Assembly (NCBI GenBank): GCA_050949825.1
Contig: JBMNGL010000013.1
Location: 62,001-126,000 of the forward strand
Reading direction: 5' to 3'
Length of the DNA stretch: 64,000 nt
Source of the DNA: DTU019 sp050949825
GTDB lineage: Bacteria; Bacillota; Syntrophomonadia; Syntrophomonadales; Syntrophomonadaceae
The position numbers were made by a program, and so were the translations under genes. The notes beneath the pieces are model-generated. The model worked only from the letters and a program-made list of their open reading frames with translations. It was not told where the DNA came from and made no database searches. How positions within the stretch are numbered: the first letter of the stretch is position 1; each line of letters begins with the position of its first letter. Below are positions 8,501 to 17,333 of this stretch, piece after piece.

Positions 8501-9216
8501 CGGTTGCCTTAACCGACGATATTAACCTGGAGGATTTGACCCCGGCCTGGTATGATGAAAAATCCGGGCAATGGATTCCGCTTCCGGCGGTAATTGACCT
8601 GGAAACTGGTCAAGTGGTATTCAGGATTGATCATTTCACCAGTTTTGCCATTATTCAGAAGCCGCCGCGCCCGAGTTTTAACGACCTGGAAGGCTATGCC
8701 TGGGCACAGGAGGCCATCGAAATCCTGGCCGGTCAAAATGTCATTGCCGGCACCGGGCAGGGCTTTGAACCGGGCCGGAACATCACCCGGGCGGAGTTTG
8801 TGAAGCTGGTGGTGACTGCAGCAGGATTGGAGGCCAAAAAGGGACAGATCAGTCAATTTAGCGACGTGAAGGCCGGGGATTGGTTCGAGCCCGCCATTTG
8901 CAGTGCCTGTTCGCACCAACTGACGGCAGGATATGCTGATGGCAGCTTCAAACCGGGCCAGAGTATCAGTCGCTATGAAGTGGCGGTTATTCTGCACAAT
9001 GCAGATAAAAACAAAGTGCTGAACGGTTCGACAGGACTAAGCTATGCAGATAGCAATAACATTCCCGATTGGGCCGCTGGCGGGGTGAAATATGTCCAGG
9101 CCGCCAAGCTTATGCAAGGCTATGAAGACGGTTCCTTTGGCGGCAGCAGACCGCTCACCCGGGCTGAAGCTGCCGTTATCATCTACCGGTATCTGAACGC
9201 CAGGCTGATAAGCTAG
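5512..9216 (+). CDS. Giant SLH-anchored transcobalamin-like surface protein (3 x DUF4430, alpha/alpha-barrel, ZU5-like, 3 x SLH)
   Basis: A 1234-residue secreted protein, first gene after the cobalamin riboswitch. The ATG at 5512 follows AAGGGGGGC and begins a clear signal peptide (residues 1-27). Then come DUF4430 domain 1 (about 30-130) and a beta domain (135-232), both repeated as DUF4430 domain 2 (235-335) and a second beta domain (340-440). A terpenoid-cyclase-like alpha/alpha-barrel (445-725) with GGWSWA- and AGFDNGW-type motifs follows. A third DUF4430 (738-840, NGWCYSVNG), a ZU5-like segment (about 900-1050) and three SLH repeats (1057-1234, ITRAE/SRYE/TRAE motifs) complete it. DUF4430 is related to the C-terminal domain of animal transcobalamin and intrinsic factor, whose N-terminal domain is also an alpha/alpha-barrel. 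A role in capturing cobalamin or corrinoids at the cell wall is inferred from this plus the riboswitch and the ECF genes. An open frame extends upstream to 5407 but lacks a ribosome site. Confidence 0.85.
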   Translation: MQKRFLVLLTMAAMLLSLLLAVPVVGSGTVEVDLRVEGITETIYEGSAAVEPGATALDVLEQSLTVAGVVYEITDDPTFGKYIKSIKGEAAGAFGGYDGWLYLVNGSMAALGVAEYEIQDGDELVFYYGMYPPDTLIPEVEISPAEPESGEEITVTVSSSYYNWETEKTVNVLVENATVACNGQEYTTDEQGVATIAGLDAGSYTLRVSKDVLGSYPALVRSGAIPLTVSLPADKTVQVRVEGSRQNLFDDEVTVASSGEQQTALDALEQALTGAVIDYEITDDPTFGKYIKSIKGEAAGDFGGYDGWLYLVNGSMAASGADQYEIQDGDELVFYYGKYPPDTLIPEVRISPAEPESGEEITVTVSSSYYNWETEKTVNVLAENATVACNGREYTTDAQGEATIPGLARGSYTLRVSKDVPGSYPALVRSGAIPLTVVAAGNDDLQEGIDKAIDYLIAQQEEDGKLGPNAALALYKAGRDVSQITTNGKNDLDYLQRLLQDDYAGYINSTSRLALTIMEIVAGGGDPADFAGHNLVAELTALQDDNGLFGTNEEQDYIVTQYWAIMALHEAGVDIPQAQQARQWLLENVSSNGGWSWAVGEGPSPDMTAYVIRALLVLGEAPDSDAITNAKTYLKTYQHEDAGFDNGWTSDSNVWTTAEVIKALVDLDIDPSGDTWSMDGYNPVLYLLNQQKASGEIGNLAGTADSLTALVMFAAKYDLDENGSDPSHTGGGGEGSADTISVKIAVVGPGNEFLFKPGEVTISKKGRFGLTAMEALEATGLSWSFSTEWEGFVVAIEGVRNAGLNGWCYSVNGQSATVLAMDQAVSSGSRVIWWYSTDAMSNGPTWQELLDLSAAAGGAAAVVKPADEDEVKNNLAQYGEQLDTAFARVQNADGSPLLVLNADKRMTPLDAVALKKELDNNRVHLQQPAGAEETLMVDNEIALLVPENALLEETNLTVKELGTQEAPQQYAVRLASSVYEFGPDGLVFAQPVTISITVALTDDINLEDLTPAWYDEKSGQWIPLPAVIDLETGQVVFRIDHFTSFAIIQKPPRPSFNDLEGYAWAQEAIEILAGQNVIAGTGQGFEPGRNITRAEFVKLVVTAAGLEAKKGQISQFSDVKAGDWFEPAICSACSHQLTAGYADGSFKPGQSISRYEVAVILHNADKNKVLNGSTGLSYADSNNIPDWAAGGVKYVQAAKLMQGYEDGSFGGSRPLTRAEAAVIIYRYLNARLIS

Positions 9217-9337
9217 GCTGTTCAAGCTGATCGCGATTATTCTGCCGGCATTACCGAACCGGCCGGCTGCTGCGGCAGACGGCCGGAGACGGCCGGAGGT
9301 AGTGCACAGCCCAATGTACAACGAGATGAGGGGGGTA

Positions 9338-10507
9338 ATGGTGAATTACAGTATACGCAATATGGTCATTGTCTTCCTGGCAGCCCTCCTGCTGCTGGGC
9401 ATATCCGGCTGCACGGTGAAAAACGAGCAGTTTTCACCGGTGAATCCTGCCGCTGTCGGCGGCTCCGGGACCGCCAACAGCCTTGACCCGCAAGAGGCCA
9501 ATGCAGGTGCGGACAGTTCTCCAGATAAAGCGGCGCCGGATTCCCGGACCGCCAGCGCCGGTGAAGATGCCAATGGAGCTCAATCCGGCGCAGTAAGCAG
9601 CGCCGGGGTTGATAATGCCAGGCAGAGTCAGATTTCAAACACCGCCAAGGGCACGGTTTCATTATTGATCAGCCGCAATTACGGCCGGCAAAATTTGATC
9701 CGGGAACATATATCCCTTGAGCCGGGATGGACCATTCTTGATGTTTTGAATACCTCAGCGCAAGTAACTACCAAATGGGATGGCAGCTTTGTAGACAGCA
9801 TTAACGGAATGCAATCGAATTCCGGCGGTTTAACGGGTAAAAATCATGACTGGTTTTACTTTATTAACGGCATTTGCGCCGATGTGGGCGCCCCTGAATA
9901 CATTTTGCGAGCCGGGGAAAAGGTATGGTGGGACTATCATGCCTGGGGAAACACGGGGCTTACCAACCCGGCGGTGATAGGCTGCTACCCAGAGCCGTTT
10001 GTCCATGGCTATCGCGGTAAATCAGGACCGACGACGGTCATGAGTTCAGCCGCAAACAGCAGTCTGGCCCAAGCCGTGCAGCAAGCCCTGCAGGCTCAAG
10101 GGGCGGCCTCGGTTCAATGCAGCGCTTTAAACAATGAACTGCTGCAAAATCGCCCCGGACCCATTATAGTGGTGGGAACCTGGGATGAATTAAAACAACT
10201 GCCCTGGCTGGATGGTTTTAATAAATCCTTTAGAAAAAACGGCACCAGCGTTCATTTTAAAGACGATGGAGTGGAATTATTGGACGGCCGCGGCAAAGTG
10301 ATCCAAAACAGCGGTCCCGGTACAGGTATTATAGCCGCCTCGGCTGCCGGTTTGGGAAACTATAAAGTGCTCTGGCTGCTGGCCGGCACGGATCAGAATG
10401 GCCTGCAAAATGCAGTGAACACCATGGTGCATCATCCCCAGCAGCTTAACGGCTTATATCACGCGGCGGTCATATCCGGGCAGGTTATTCGTTTGCCATT
10501 GGAGTAG
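9338..10507 (+). CDS. DUF4430 lipoprotein
   Basis: A 389-residue exported lipoprotein. The N-terminus has a basic start, a hydrophobic core and the lipobox GISGC with the lipidated Cys at residue 25. A low-complexity Ala/Ser/Asp-rich linker runs to about residue 105. One DUF4430 domain (about 108-205) follows, with the HDWFYFINGICADVGA core, and then a C-terminal domain of about 180 residues that I do not recognise. The ATG at 9338 (or the next codon, GTG) follows a GAGGGGGG site; upstream in-frame starts have none. It lies 121 bases after the giant surface protein and 13 bases before ecfT. A membrane-proximal binding protein handing ligand to the ECF transporter is a reasonable inference, not shown. 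Confidence 0.8.
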   Translation: MVNYSIRNMVIVFLAALLLLGISGCTVKNEQFSPVNPAAVGGSGTANSLDPQEANAGADSSPDKAAPDSRTASAGEDANGAQSGAVSSAGVDNARQSQISNTAKGTVSLLISRNYGRQNLIREHISLEPGWTILDVLNTSAQVTTKWDGSFVDSINGMQSNSGGLTGKNHDWFYFINGICADVGAPEYILRAGEKVWWDYHAWGNTGLTNPAVIGCYPEPFVHGYRGKSGPTTVMSSAANSSLAQAVQQALQAQGAASVQCSALNNELLQNRPGPIIVVGTWDELKQLPWLDGFNKSFRKNGTSVHFKDDGVELLDGRGKVIQNSGPGTGIIAASAAGLGNYKVLWLLAGTDQNGLQNAVNTMVHHPQQLNGLYHAAVISGQVIRLPLE

Positions 10508-10520
10508 AAGGAAGTTGGCC

Positions 10521-11435
10521 ATGCTGGTTTTTCGCGAAAAGAATAATTTAATACATCAGTTGCATCCCATCACCAGTCTGACCTTCATCGGGGTGGTCTT
10601 TGTACTGTCCCTGACCTGCTCCCATCCTATTTACCTCTTAGGGTTGCTGGCGGTGACAGGCATGGTGATCATTGCCGCCGGGCACTGGGAGGAATGGCTC
10701 GTCTATCTTAAGTTCAGCCTGCTCATGATCGCCATGCTCATGATTATTAATGTTGTTTTTGTGCATATAGGGGATACCGTGCTGTTTGCCGGACCCAGGC
10801 TCCCGGTGATAGGAAAGTTGAATATAACCCTGGAAGCGCTGGCCTATGCGGGGGGAATGGGGATGAGGCTTCTGGTTATCATCAGTGTTTTTTGTCTTTA
10901 CACTTATGCCATCCATCCTGACAAGGTGTTGAAACTGTTCAGCAAATGGGGCCACAAATCGGTGCTGGTGATCACTTTATCCACGCGCTTGTTCCCCCTC
11001 CTGGTGCAGGATTATCTGCGCATTACCGAGGTGCAGCGCTGCAGGGGAGTGAAATTCGCTTCCGGCAGTTGGTGGGAGCGCTTGAACAAGGTTTTGTCCG
11101 TAGTCAGCGTACTGCTGGTATCCTGCCTGGATCGAGCCCTGCAGCTGGCCGAGTCCATGCAGGCCCGCGGCTATGGCAGCGGCAGCCGCAGCAGTTATGA
11201 TCGTGAATTATGGCGGCCCCGGGATTTTGTCATTTTAAGCGCTCTGGGGGCCGGATTGATTTGCGGCCTGTGGAGTGCGCTTAAGGGATGGTCGGCATAT
11301 TTGTATTATCCCCATCTGGCGGCTTTCCGGCCGGAGGAGATAAAAATGGCCGCTTTTATTGTACTGATGTTGAGTGTGCCGGCCTGGCTTAACTGGGGGT
11401 GGCTTAAATGCCGGTTATTGCGATCAAAGATTTGA
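10521..11435 (+). CDS. ecfT: Energy-coupling factor transporter transmembrane protein EcfT
   Basis: A 304-residue CbiQ/EcfT-family membrane protein, the T component that couples ATPase motion to the substrate-binding S component. Several transmembrane helices are evident in the N-terminal two thirds (for example LTFIGVVFVLSLTC and LLMIAMLMIINVVFV). The cytoplasmic coupling helices carry EVQRCRGVKF and MQARGYGSGSR, matching the two Ala/Cys-Arg-Gly coupling motifs of the family. The ATG at 10521 is chosen over an in-frame TTG two codons earlier because AGAAGGAAG is then 8 bases away. Its 3' end overlaps the ATPase gene by 28 bases, implying translational coupling. Confidence 0.92.
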   Translation: MLVFREKNNLIHQLHPITSLTFIGVVFVLSLTCSHPIYLLGLLAVTGMVIIAAGHWEEWLVYLKFSLLMIAMLMIINVVFVHIGDTVLFAGPRLPVIGKLNITLEALAYAGGMGMRLLVIISVFCLYTYAIHPDKVLKLFSKWGHKSVLVITLSTRLFPLLVQDYLRITEVQRCRGVKFASGSWWERLNKVLSVVSVLLVSCLDRALQLAESMQARGYGSGSRSSYDRELWRPRDFVILSALGAGLICGLWSALKGWSAYLYYPHLAAFRPEEIKMAAFIVLMLSVPAWLNWGWLKCRLLRSKI

Positions 11436-13099
11436 CCTACTATTATCCTGATACTGAACCCCCGGCCCTGGATAAAATCAATTTGGATATTCACGAGGGG
11501 CAAATGATTCTGCTATTGGGCGGCTCCGGCAGCGGAAAATCGAGCCTGGTGCGCGCCATAGCCGGGTTGATTCCTGAATATTACGGCGGGACATACCAGG
11601 GCAAAGTGCTGCTGAACAAGCAGGAGATATTAAAGATGGACCGCCGTACGGTGGCGCAGCAGGTGGGCCTGGTATTTCAAGATCCGGAAAGCCAGCTGGT
11701 TATGACCGGTGTGGAGCAGGAAGTGGTGTTCGGCATGGAGAACCTGGGCTTGCCCAATAAGCTGATGAAGCGGCGGGTCATGGAAGTCACCAGTGCTTTG
11801 AGCATTACCGAGTACCTGCATCATTTCATACCGGAATTGTCGGGAGGGCAGAAGCAAAAGGTGGCTTTGGCCTCCGTACTGGCCATGCAGCCGCGCATAT
11901 TGCTGCTGGATGAACCTACCTCACAGTTGGATCCTGTCGCCGGTGAAGAGATTCTGACCATGGTAAGAAGGCTTAACGAAGACAATGGTATAACCGTGGT
12001 TTTGGTGGAGCAGCGCCTGGAAAGATGTTTTCATTTGGCGGATCGCATCCTGGTCATGGAGCGGGGCAAGATTATCCACGACCAAACCAACCCGGCATCT
12101 CCGGGCCAATTGGCCTTTGCCAGGGACATCCCCTGCCTGCCGCCTTTGGCACAGTTGTTTATGCGGGCCGGCTCCTCTGAAATTCCCGCCACGGTAAAGC
12201 AAGGCCGCCGCATTATCAGATCCTATGCGGTCCCGGATGCCGTCTATGCGGCAATGCCCGCTGATAAACCCCGCCGGGATCAGCAGATGGGCCAGAAGTC
12301 AGAATTGTTGGCAATAAGCAGCCTGTGGTTCTCCTACCCCCATGGCAAGGAAGTGTTGAAAAATGTTAATTTTAAGATAAATGCGGGGGATTTTATTGTG
12401 CTTATGGGGGAAAACGGCGCCGGAAAAACCACCCTTATGAAACAGATTAACGGTCTGTTAAAGCCGGACCGGGGACAGGTAGTCTTCCTGGGGCAGGACA
12501 CCAAACATCGTTCGGTGGAGGATATGGCCGCGGATATCGGCTACCTGTCGCAAAACCCCAGTGATTATCTATTCCTGCCCACAGTGCGCGATGAAATGGA
12601 TTTCACCTTGCACAACCTGGGGCTTACAGATGACGGATACAGCCGACAGCTCCTGGAAGGTTTGGGAATCGATGGCTGCCTGGAGATCAACCCGCGTGAT
12701 TTGAGCACCGGGCAGCGGCAGAGGGTGGCCCTGGCTTCGGTTTTGCTCAGCCGACCCAAACTGCTCTTGCTGGATGAACCGACGCGAGGGTTGGATTATG
12801 TTTTGAAGGAGCAGTTAGGGGCCATTTTGAAGCATATTCAGGCCCGGGGAACGGCGATTCTGGTCATTACTCATGATGTGGAATTCGCAGCGGAATTCGC
12901 TGATGAAATTGCATTAATGGACCAGGGGGGCATTATTGCCCAGGGAGACAAGTATTCCATGCTGTCCAATTCCACTTTTTATTCCCCGCAAACCAGCAAG
13001 CTGTTTAACAATATCGCCGATGGCATAGTCACTATGGAACAAGGCTTGAAGATGTTGAAAAGAATCATGGCAAGCTTTAACAAGAAAGTGGTGGTTTGA
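11408..13099 (+). CDS. Fused energy-coupling factor ATPase EcfA-EcfA'
   Basis: A 563-residue protein with two ABC ATPase domains in one chain, replacing the usual EcfA1/EcfA2 pair. Domain 1 (about 1-235) has Walker A GGSGSGKSS, Q-loop VFQDPESQ, signature LSGGQKQKV and Walker B ILLLDEPTSQLD. Domain 2 (about 295-530) has GENGAGKTT, a Q-loop SQNPSDYL, a signature altered to LSTGQRQRV, and LLLLDEPTRGLD. Both sites look competent. It energises the ECF transporter together with the overlapping ecfT, probably for the S component at 15007-15714 and possibly for other S components elsewhere. The fusion itself is known in this family. Confidence 0.92.
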   Translation: MPVIAIKDLTYYYPDTEPPALDKINLDIHEGQMILLLGGSGSGKSSLVRAIAGLIPEYYGGTYQGKVLLNKQEILKMDRRTVAQQVGLVFQDPESQLVMTGVEQEVVFGMENLGLPNKLMKRRVMEVTSALSITEYLHHFIPELSGGQKQKVALASVLAMQPRILLLDEPTSQLDPVAGEEILTMVRRLNEDNGITVVLVEQRLERCFHLADRILVMERGKIIHDQTNPASPGQLAFARDIPCLPPLAQLFMRAGSSEIPATVKQGRRIIRSYAVPDAVYAAMPADKPRRDQQMGQKSELLAISSLWFSYPHGKEVLKNVNFKINAGDFIVLMGENGAGKTTLMKQINGLLKPDRGQVVFLGQDTKHRSVEDMAADIGYLSQNPSDYLFLPTVRDEMDFTLHNLGLTDDGYSRQLLEGLGIDGCLEINPRDLSTGQRQRVALASVLLSRPKLLLLDEPTRGLDYVLKEQLGAILKHIQARGTAILVITHDVEFAAEFADEIALMDQGGIIAQGDKYSMLSNSTFYSPQTSKLFNNIADGIVTMEQGLKMLKRIMASFNKKVVV

Positions 13100-13421
13100 A
13101 TTCGTTTCGGTAAAGGCAAGAGAAAGGTGTGCCGCCAGATTCGAATAACGCCGCTATTTTAATGGGCCGGGCCTATAGCCGCCCGCCTAACCGGCGGGAG
13201 AATAAAAACACCTCTAAAACGGCCCCAAGGCGCGGTTAAAACGTTGATAAGCCTGTTGGGAAGCCGCCGGAAAAAATCTTATAAGACCAATTTATAAATC
13301 AGTCCAAGACCGCCGGCACAAAAAGCAAGACAAGGCTGAAAAATCCACGGGGAATGATGGGCCCAAGCATTTCAGCGCCATCGGTGGGATGATTATAACG
13401 GACAGTAAGGGAGGATTTGGT
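13100..13421 (+). other. Intergenic stretch inside the cobalamin cluster
   Basis: 322 bases between the ATPase and the second barrel-SLH gene. It contains short GC-rich hairpins, notably CCCGCC/GGCGGG around 13182-13198, and a CCGCCGG/CCGCCGGC pair further on. I looked for a second cobalamin aptamer and found no CCACTGT or ACCTGCC core. No gene is visible. An internal promoter is possible but none is convincing. Confidence 0.4.
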
Positions 13422-14951
13422 GTGAAGGCAAAACGGTTGATTATCAGTATTATTATGGCTGCTTTGCTGGTGTTGGAAAGCGGCGCAGTCTGCTGGGCGA
13501 GTGAAGCTGCTTCCAAACCGTATCTGCAGCAGATACAGCGGGCGGTCGGCTTTTTGCATGAGGCACAGAATGATGACGGCGGTTTTCCCAGCAGCAAAGG
13601 GGGCGCGAGCAGCCGTACGGTTACCAGTTGGGTGGTGATGGGATTGAGTGCGGCGGGAGAGCATGTGCTTGGCAGCGCCTGGGCTCCGGCGGGCAAGAAC
13701 CCGCTTGATTATCTCCGCGATCATCCTCAGGCCTTGACGGAAACCAATGAATACTCCCGCCTCTTGCTGGCCTTGTCTGCTGCCGGGCAAGCACCGCAGT
13801 ATCAGGGGGTTAATCTGCTGGAAAAGATAGTCAGCTTTCAGCAAAGCGACGGACAATTTGCCCAGCCGGCCCTGGGGGAGGCAGAATTTATCAATGCGCA
13901 CATGTGGTCTGTCCTGGCTATTGCTTCCACCGGCAGCCCGGTTCCGCATCAGGAGCAGGCCCAGGCCTGGCTGTTAAATCAGCAAAACAGCGATGGTGGT
14001 TTTGGCTGGGCGCGGGGAATTGCCAGTGATGCCGACGACACCGGGATCGCTATTCAGGCTCTGGTCTTGCTGGGCGAGAAGGCGGATAGTAAAGCCATTC
14101 AGAAAGCGATTGCTTATCTAAAGTCCTGCCAGCAGCCTGACGCAGGTTTAAGCTGCGGCGCCGAGTGGATGGGGATTGAATCCAATGCCGCTTCCGACTC
14201 CTGGGGAGTGCTGGGCTTGATAGCCGCTGCCGAGAACCTTAACGGGGAGCGGTGGATGGTGAAGGGCAAAAACCCTGTCGACCATCTGCTGAGTTTACAG
14301 GCCAAAGACGGCTCCTTCAACTGGAAAGCGGAGGTATCTTCTTCCAATATTACCATGACCGCGTATGCCTTGATGGTCTTGACGGGCCGCCCTTTTCCGG
14401 TTAATGTTGACTATTCCGCACTTTCCCCAGCAGCATCTAAAGGAAGCCTGTTTATTGATGTGCAGCCCGCTTACTGGGCCTATGAGCCGGTCATGGAACT
14501 GGTGCGGGAAGGAATACTCAACGGCTACGGGGATGGCAGCTTCAAGCCTGACCATCCCGTCAGCAGGGCTGAGTTCAGCAAAATCATGGTGAGTGGATTG
14601 GGTGTGGATAATAGGAGCGACAGCGCTTCCCCACAGTTTACCGATGTGCCGGTGGATCACTGGGCCCATCAGAGTATTGCCGTTTGCGTTTCCAAAGGCT
14701 ATGTGCAAGGGTTTGATGACGGCACCTTTCGGCCCGCCGGGGATATTAGCGGAGCTGAATTGGCGGCCATGCTGGTCAGAGCCTTGCCTGACTATGACAG
14801 CGCGGCGCTTAAGGCAGGACCCTGCTGGTATTCGGGCTACGTAGACTGTGCCCGCGAACACGGCCTGCTCTATCCTGGTTTTCAAGCTGACGCTAAAGCC
14901 AGCCGGGCACAGTGCGCCTACAGCATGGTGCAGCTGCGCGGTGAGAAGTGA
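13422..14951 (+). CDS. Secreted alpha/alpha-barrel (prenyltransferase/squalene-cyclase-like) protein with SLH domains
   Basis: A 509-residue protein starting at a GTG with GGGAGGATTTG upstream. It has a signal peptide (1-27 or so, ending near CWASEA). A long alpha/alpha-barrel (about 30-335) of terpenoid-cyclase repeats follows, with DGGFPSS and SDGGFGWA motifs. Three SLH repeats close it (about 345-509; VSRAE in the first, ISGAE in the second, a worn third). Enzymatic cyclase activity is unlikely: the chain is exported and I do not see the Asp-rich cyclase motif. The fold matches the N-terminal barrel of transcobalamin, and the gene sits between ECF ATPase and S-component genes. An accessory role in corrinoid capture at the S-layer is inferred. 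Confidence 0.8.
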   Translation: MKAKRLIISIIMAALLVLESGAVCWASEAASKPYLQQIQRAVGFLHEAQNDDGGFPSSKGGASSRTVTSWVVMGLSAAGEHVLGSAWAPAGKNPLDYLRDHPQALTETNEYSRLLLALSAAGQAPQYQGVNLLEKIVSFQQSDGQFAQPALGEAEFINAHMWSVLAIASTGSPVPHQEQAQAWLLNQQNSDGGFGWARGIASDADDTGIAIQALVLLGEKADSKAIQKAIAYLKSCQQPDAGLSCGAEWMGIESNAASDSWGVLGLIAAAENLNGERWMVKGKNPVDHLLSLQAKDGSFNWKAEVSSSNITMTAYALMVLTGRPFPVNVDYSALSPAASKGSLFIDVQPAYWAYEPVMELVREGILNGYGDGSFKPDHPVSRAEFSKIMVSGLGVDNRSDSASPQFTDVPVDHWAHQSIAVCVSKGYVQGFDDGTFRPAGDISGAELAAMLVRALPDYDSAALKAGPCWYSGYVDCAREHGLLYPGFQADAKASRAQCAYSMVQLRGEK

Positions 14952-15000
14952 GAAGTGAGAGGTGAGGGGGGGTGAGGGGTGAGGGGTGAGGAGTGAGGAA
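14940..15000 (+). repeat. Degenerate GTGAGGG heptamer tract
   Basis: About eight imperfect 7-base units (GTGAGAA, GTGAGAG, GTGAGGG and similar) run from the last codons and stop of the barrel-SLH gene to the ribosome binding site of the S-component gene. The last units supply the purine-rich GAGGAA used as the Shine-Dalgarno of the next gene. Confidence 0.85.
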
Positions 15001-15006
15001 GCGCGC

Positions 15007-15714
15007 ATGAGAATTTCACCGGTGATTTTGATATGCATCCTGGCGGCGGTCTTGCTGGGTTTAAGCCTGGTTCCGGAAAACCCCTTGTACGCCATGAACT
15101 GGCCCTTATTTTCCGTCCTCATCCTTTGCCTGGGTATCATCACCTTTTTCCGTCGCTTCGAAAAGAGGGGGACCACTTCCAAAGAAATTGCGGTTATTGC
15201 CAGCCTGGCCTCGCTGGCAGCTATTGTCAGGGTTCCTTTTGCAGTGATAATGAGCCTGCAGCCGACCACTTTCGTGGTTATGATCTCGGGCTATGTTTTT
15301 GGCCCTCAAACTGGTTTTATGGTTGGGGCGGTGGCGGCCCTGGTCTCTAATTTCTTCCTGGGACAGGGTCCCTGGACGCCCTGGCAGATGTTCTGCTGGG
15401 GGATGTGTGGAGTTGCGGCCGGATGCATGTCAGGCCGGGAGAAGGGTTATAATCGCTTGAGCTTTGCAGCCTTTGCAGGGATTTGCGGCTATCTTTTCGG
15501 ATGGGTGATGAACATCTGGCACTGGGTCGGTTTTATCTATCCCTTAACCCTGCAGACATTCCTGGCTACTTATTTGGCCAGTTTCCCCTTTGACACCGTC
15601 CACGCCCTGGGCAATATCGCTTTTGCCCTGTTGTTCGGCCCTCCCTTTTATCACATCCTGTTGAGGTATCGCAAGAAAATGGAGGTCAGGCATGTTCAGT
15701 ATCAATCTGGATAG
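15007..15714 (+). CDS. ECF transporter S component, probable cobalamin/corrinoid specificity
   Basis: A 235-residue membrane protein with about six helices. The segment PTTFVVMISGYVFGPQTGFM followed by VGAVAALVSNFFLGQGPWTPWQM is typical of ECF substrate-specific (S) components. The ATG at 15007 is preferred over a GTG at 14986 because GAGGAA lies 7 bases ahead. It closes the riboswitch-led cluster that also encodes EcfT and the fused EcfA-EcfA'. Substrate is inferred from the riboswitch and the transcobalamin-like proteins: cobalamin, cobinamide or a lower-ligand precursor are all possible. Confidence 0.8.
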   Translation: MRISPVILICILAAVLLGLSLVPENPLYAMNWPLFSVLILCLGIITFFRRFEKRGTTSKEIAVIASLASLAAIVRVPFAVIMSLQPTTFVVMISGYVFGPQTGFMVGAVAALVSNFFLGQGPWTPWQMFCWGMCGVAAGCMSGREKGYNRLSFAAFAGICGYLFGWVMNIWHWVGFIYPLTLQTFLATYLASFPFDTVHALGNIAFALLFGPPFYHILLRYRKKMEVRHVQYQSG

Positions 15715-15774
15715 ATGAAAGGCTAAAGGCTATTGTAATTATAGAAGGAAGCTGCGCCTATGAAAGCCACTGCT

Positions 15775-15845
15775 GGCCAACAGGGGACGTTCTTGGTGTT
15801 TGGTTTTCAAAGAAAACCAAACACCAAGAACGTCCCCTGTTGGCC
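15775..15845. repeat. Perfect 34-bp palindrome (CCAACAGGGGACGTTCTT family)
   Basis: Arms 15775-15808 and 15812-15845 are exact reverse complements around a 3-base loop. The right arm ends one base before the stop codon of the reverse-strand Rpn gene. It could act as a bidirectional terminator between the convergent S-component and Rpn genes, although no T-run follows. A close relative is at 41381-41447 and a broken arm at 17154-17174. Confidence 0.95.
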
Positions 15846-16841
<996 letters not shown>

Positions 16842-17333
16842 CCGCTTTTCCCCCTGCTATGTTTTATTATACCAATAACTTAAACCGATCCGCAGCAAGG
16901 TAATTAAGTCTGGCATAACCATATTATGGTATTAATGTTTGCTTTTTGGCAAGGTTTGTGACCAAAAAACGACCCTTTTTGGTTAAGGTAGACGGCAGTG
17001 TGGAAGCGGTGGGAGGCTCTGCTATGATCAGGCCAGCAAGACGAGAAACTCCTGGCTGGGCACATCAGCCGCTACTTCGCCCAATAAGCGTTGAAATCAT
17101 TTGGCAGTCGGTCCTTTATCCTCCGGGTGCATGAGGCAGTTGCAGTCCTGGCGGGCCAACAAGGGGACGTTCTCAGGCAAATGCCACCTGGCTCCTGCAT
17201 ATTTCTATCTGATGGTTTCCATTCAACCCGAAAACCAGTACAATGGGCATAGGGACAACCAAATGAGGGGATCATTGGCAATAGAGGAACCTCACGATCC
17301 TGGCGAAGGGTTGTAATAAAAGGAGGCTTTGGG
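16842..17333. other. Intergenic stretch with a broken palindrome arm
   Basis: 492 bases between divergent Rpn and the secreted protein. GGCCAACAAGGGGACGTTCT at 17154-17173 is a lone arm of the CCAACAGGGGACGTTCTT palindrome family. An AGGAGG at 17321-17326 belongs to the next gene. Short open frames here show no recognisable product and no ribosome sites. Confidence 0.5.

Noticed and set aside
13100..13421. Second cobalamin riboswitch inside the cluster
   Set aside because: Has GC hairpins but no B12 box and no CCACTGT core.
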